Shown one piece after another: positions 61,102-64,000 of a stretch of DNA of 64,000 nucleotides. The stretch comes from CAIZGX01 sp964430305 (lineage in GTDB: Bacteria; Bacteroidota; Bacteroidia; Flavobacteriales_D; Sanyastnellaceae), in assembly GCA_964430305.1 (NCBI GenBank), contig CAYSEX010000005.1:1-64000 (forward strand). Direction: 5' to 3'. Numbering within the stretch: position 1 is the stretch's first letter; each line of letters begins with the position of its first letter. The notes under the pieces are model-generated. The model had not been told where the DNA came from. It searched no databases and saw only the letters and a program-made list of their open reading frames with translations. The position numbers were made by a program, and so were the translations under genes.

Positions 61102-63706
61102 GATTAAACATGTATTAGCACTTGCATTTTCCGTTCTTATTCTCAATGCATTCGCTCAGGAGCGAATTCGAGGAGAAGTCATCATTCAACTCAAAAAAGA
61201 CAAAACAGCACAACAAGCGATTGCTGAGCTCAACGAAACATTTGGCATTCAACCTGAATTCAAACTGGTTGGAGAGCTGAGTGACATAATGCGTATTTTT
61301 CATTTTTCATTTAACGAAGAATTTCTGCCAATAACCGATATTATTCGATTTGTGCCTACATCTTCTACCATGACACAGGCGCAAATCAATCGGCAAATGC
61401 AAGAGCGTTTAATACCGAATGACCCCTCATACGGGCAACAATGGTTTCACAATGATCCACAAGATAATGATATTGATTCAGATTTAGCTTGGGACGTTAC
61501 TACGGGAGGTTTAACTGCTCTTGGCGATGAAATTGTTGTTTGTGTAGTTGAAGGTGGCGGAGCAAAATGGGATCATCCAGATATCATTGAAAACCACTGG
61601 ACCAATAGCAACGAAATAGCCGGCAATGGTATTGATGATGATGGCAATGGTTATGTAGATGATGTTGACGGATGGAATATTTCAAACACTACAGATAACC
61701 TAAGTACGGGCAATCACGGAACTCAAGTAAGTTCAATGATTGGAGCAAAAGGCGATAACGGTGTTGGTATTACAGGGGTAAACTGGGATGTAAAAATCAT
61801 GCAAGTTCAAATGGGATCAGTAAGCGAAGCCAATGCAATTGCCGCGTACAATTACCCTTTGAAAATGCGAAAACTGTATAATCAGTCCAATGGAGCAGCT
61901 GGAGCATTTGTTGTTGCAACAAATAGCAGTTGGGGAATTGACAATGGCCAACCATCAAGTGCTCCACTATGGTGTGCCATGTACGATTCACTCGGATACT
62001 ATGGTGTTTTATCATGCGGATCAACAGCCAACAACAATGTGAATGTAGATGTGGTGGGTGACTTGCCTACGGCATGTCCAAGTGAATTTATGGTTGCAGT
62101 AACTGCTACGAATAGCTCGGATGTTCGAACATTTAGCGGATATGGAGTGGTAAATATCGACATTGCCGCTCCTGGTGAAAATGTATACTTGGCAGGAAAT
62201 AATAACTACGGAAATACGAGCGGAACCTCTTTCGCGGGTCCATGTGTAGCCGGAGGAATTGCCCTTTTATATAGCGCACCCTGTGCATCCATTGCCTCCA
62301 TTGCGCATGCCGACCCACAACTCGGAGCACAGATGGTTCGAGACTATATCTACAACGGTGTTGATTTGGTTTCAAATCTATCTGATGAAGTTGCAACTGG
62401 AGGAAGATTAAATGTCAATTCGAGTCTTACTTTACTTTTGAACGAGTGTTCTGTTGGCGGATGTATAGCTCCATTTTCGTTAAGTGCAACGCAAACTCCA
62501 GGTACAACTACGTACACACTAGGCTGGGCTGCACTAGACGGCACTACAGGATTTAACTTACAATATAGACCATTGGGTGCCGCTGATTGGACAATCATTG
62601 AAAACATTACTTTAACCAATTTCACTCTTGAAAACATGTCTTCATGTACCGAATTTGAATTTCAAGTCTCGAGCATTTGCGACACAACTATTGGAGATTG
62701 GTCTAGTTCTTTTGTTTTTCAAACAGACGGTTGCTGTGTGAATCCTTCAAACTACACCTCAGCCAATATCTCACCGGTTTCGGCTAGTATTGCTTGGGAA
62801 AATATATTAGTAGCAGAGGGATATAGCCTTACCCTTACCTGGCCAGGCGGACAAACTCAGTTAGCTGTTCCTTCCAACAACATTAATTTGACAGATTTAG
62901 ATTCTTGCACGACATACACCATAAGTGTATTCTCTACTTGTGCCAATCCAGAAGTTACACCCACGACATTTACTTTCAGTACAACAGGCTGTGGATCTTG
63001 CACAGATATTGCCTACTGTGAGGCTAATGGAGGATCTGTGACTGATGAATGGATTGAGAATGTTACCATCGGAAACTTTTCGAATACATCATCTACTAAT
63101 GCCATTTACACGGATTACACAGATTTAAATGTGGGCACATTTCAGTCTGGACAAACCTATACAATTTCACTTACACCAGGATACAGCGGATTTTCATACA
63201 ATGAATACTTCAAAATGTGGATTGATTACAATGGTAATGGAACATTTGAAGAGCCTTCAGAATTAGCATTTGACGGTGGTGGGCCAACCACGGCAACAGA
63301 AACAGGAAGCATCACTATACCATCTGGATGCATTGAAGGTAGTACGAGATTACGCGTAGGAATGGCTTACGTTGGAACTTTTGGAAACGGAACTCCTCCT
63401 GCATCATGCGGTGCATATGACTATGGTGAAGTCGAAGATTACTGCATTGTATTGGACCCAACTATTTCAGTGAGTGAAATAAACGAAAATAACTTACTCG
63501 TTTTCCCAAACCCTGCAGATGATTTTATTGACCTCTCATTTAACTCATCAATACAATCCGTTGAAGTAATTAATGCATTGGGACAAGTTGTCATAAGTGG
63601 TTCAAACGCAAGGCGATTAAACGTTCAATCTCTGACCTCTGGTTGGTATTGTGTTCGAGTAAAATCAAATGCAACTATTTTTCAGTCACCTTTTTGGAAA
63701 CGATAA
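61100..63706 (+). CDS. T9SS-secreted S8 subtilase with GEVED domain
   Basis: An 868-residue exported protein. Signal peptide (1-20); S8 domain (about 105-455) with His206 in GNHGTQV and Ser377 in TSGTSFAG. The position of the catalytic Asp is Glu151 (CVVEGGG instead of the usual VID-G). A Ca-type insert GNGIDDDGNGYVDD follows. Two fibronectin III-like domains (about 460-625), a GEVED domain (about 640-785, with FKMWIDYNGNGTFE and YDYGEVEDYC) and a type A sorting tail (VFPNPADDFIDLSF, ending FWKR) complete it. The ATG at 61100 starts the signal peptide; the TTG at 61079 is part of the promoter box. Confidence 0.87.
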   Translation: MIKHVLALAFSVLILNAFAQERIRGEVIIQLKKDKTAQQAIAELNETFGIQPEFKLVGELSDIMRIFHFSFNEEFLPITDIIRFVPTSSTMTQAQINRQMQERLIPNDPSYGQQWFHNDPQDNDIDSDLAWDVTTGGLTALGDEIVVCVVEGGGAKWDHPDIIENHWTNSNEIAGNGIDDDGNGYVDDVDGWNISNTTDNLSTGNHGTQVSSMIGAKGDNGVGITGVNWDVKIMQVQMGSVSEANAIAAYNYPLKMRKLYNQSNGAAGAFVVATNSSWGIDNGQPSSAPLWCAMYDSLGYYGVLSCGSTANNNVNVDVVGDLPTACPSEFMVAVTATNSSDVRTFSGYGVVNIDIAAPGENVYLAGNNNYGNTSGTSFAGPCVAGGIALLYSAPCASIASIAHADPQLGAQMVRDYIYNGVDLVSNLSDEVATGGRLNVNSSLTLLLNECSVGGCIAPFSLSATQTPGTTTYTLGWAALDGTTGFNLQYRPLGAADWTIIENITLTNFTLENMSSCTEFEFQVSSICDTTIGDWSSSFVFQTDGCCVNPSNYTSANISPVSASIAWENILVAEGYSLTLTWPGGQTQLAVPSNNINLTDLDSCTTYTISVFSTCANPEVTPTTFTFSTTGCGSCTDIAYCEANGGSVTDEWIENVTIGNFSNTSSTNAIYTDYTDLNVGTFQSGQTYTISLTPGYSGFSYNEYFKMWIDYNGNGTFEEPSELAFDGGGPTTATETGSITIPSGCIEGSTRLRVGMAYVGTFGNGTPPASCGAYDYGEVEDYCIVLDPTISVSEINENNLLVFPNPADDFIDLSFNSSIQSVEVINALGQVVISGSNARRLNVQSLTSGWYCVRVKSNATIFQSPFWKR

Positions 63707-63722
63707 TGAACTTTTTATCGTT
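63699..63722 (+). terminator. Possible weak terminator after the subtilase gene
   Basis: AACGATAA/TTATCGTT is a perfect 8 bp stem with an 8 nt loop that includes the stop codon. It is AT-rich and lacks a proper T-run afterwards, so termination is uncertain. Confidence 0.35.
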
Positions 63723-63742
63723 CTTGTAGTCTATAAGGTAGT

Positions 63743-64000
63743 ATGATCAGGACGACACTCATAGTCATATTCTTTTTGTTTGGTGCATTCAATGCCCAAG
63801 CCACCCACAATAGAGCGGGTGAAATTATCTATGAACATGTCAGTGGATTTACCTATAAAGTAACCATCAATACCATCACAAAATCAAGCAGTACGGCTGC
63901 AGATAGACCATGGCTTAAAATTAAATGGGGCGATGAACCAGCTAATATTTTGGATACCGATTTAGATAGTCTGGAACGAAGCTTAGAGGAAGTTTTGCCC
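63743..64000 (+). CDS. Start of a large secreted protein, cut by window edge
   Basis: An ATG at 63743 opens a frame that runs without a stop to the window end (86 codons). It begins MIRTTLIVIFFLFGAFNAQ, a signal peptide, followed by ATHNRAGEIIYEHVSGFTYKV and IKWGDEP. This N-terminus is typical of very large Bacteroidota surface proteins that usually end in a gliding-motility-type (type B) C-terminal domain. The size and C-terminal sorting type are outside the window and are inferred. Confidence 0.75.
   Translation, partial: MIRTTLIVIFFLFGAFNAQATHNRAGEIIYEHVSGFTYKVTINTITKSSSTAADRPWLKIKWGDEPANILDTDLDSLERSLEEVLP

Noticed and set aside
1..64000. CRISPR array, insertion sequence, riboswitch or rRNA
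   Set aside because: No regularly spaced repeats, transposase genes, terminal inverted repeats or conserved riboswitch cores were seen in the short intergenic gaps.

Overview
The window is a gene-dense, low-GC chromosomal segment of a member of the Bacteroidota, most likely a marine or freshwater Flavobacteriales of the Cryomorphaceae/Crocinitomicaceae type. The signs are a gliding gene (gldG), a TamL-type Omp85 lipoprotein, short Bacteroidota AMP nucleosidase, at least five proteins with C-terminal type IX secretion (T9SS) sorting tails, few Shine-Dalgarno sites, and promoters of the Bacteroidota -7 type (TAnnTTTG). The family-level guess is inference. No rRNA, CRISPR array, insertion sequence, integron or prophage was seen, and no gap between genes exceeds 300 bases.

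Layout. 1-5.0 kb (+): 5'-truncated signal peptidase I, WbqC-like protein, gldG and a DUF4340 partner. 5.0-11.4 kb: SpoU-type RNA methyltransferase (-), TamL (+), plsC and an FdhF/YdeP-like molybdoenzyme (-). 11.4-16.1 kb: recQ, rlmI-like methyltransferase and a DUF6265 protein (+), meeting a CvfB-like RNA-binding protein (-). 16.2-21.3 kb: T9SS cargo, threonine aldolase (-), and a subtilase with an overlapping small secreted protein. 21.3-23.6 kb: HSDR_N-type nuclease domain (-), AMP nucleosidase, DNA polymerase III delta. 23.6-29.9 kb (-): glycosylasparaginase, a peptidylarginine-deiminase-like T9SS protein, a lipoprotein, mltF, a secreted protein, and acpH. 30-36.6 kb: glmM-iscS (+), a Cys-rich repeat protein and lpdA (-), adk-obgE (+). 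36.5-39.9 kb (-): hemE followed by two OmpA-domain paralogues. 40-47.7 kb (+): MOSC protein, barrel protein, waaA, ettA, and a large T9SS protein. 47.7-54.9 kb (-): rpmE2, then argS-ribB(A)-def-TPR lipoprotein-alkB, then tRNA-Gly, tRNA-Leu, acyltransferase and SRPBCC protein. 55-64 kb (+): SPOR-like protein, xerD, LamG/T9SS protein, fbaA, a T9SS subtilase, and the start of a large secreted protein that runs off the window.

How the genes fit together. Most of the window is housekeeping (translation, nucleotide, haem, riboflavin, Fe-S, envelope and LPS core). A surface and secretion theme is interleaved: signal peptidase, TamL, GldG, WaaA, OmpA-type anchors, MltF, and many exported proteins including two subtilases and a deiminase-like protein. 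Translational coupling through ATGA or TAATG overlaps is common.

The points most worth a second look are: a set of housekeeping genes whose -7 promoter element ends only 4-5 bases before the start codon, suggesting leaderless mRNAs; a T9SS subtilase with Glu at the catalytic Asp position and a GNRA-loop hairpin over its start codon; a PPAD-like deiminase coupled to a glycosylasparaginase; a RibBA whose cyclohydrolase half has lost its catalytic motifs; gldG with no adjacent gldF; and hemE coupled to two OmpA-type envelope genes. I found no convincing wholly new defence or biosynthetic system.
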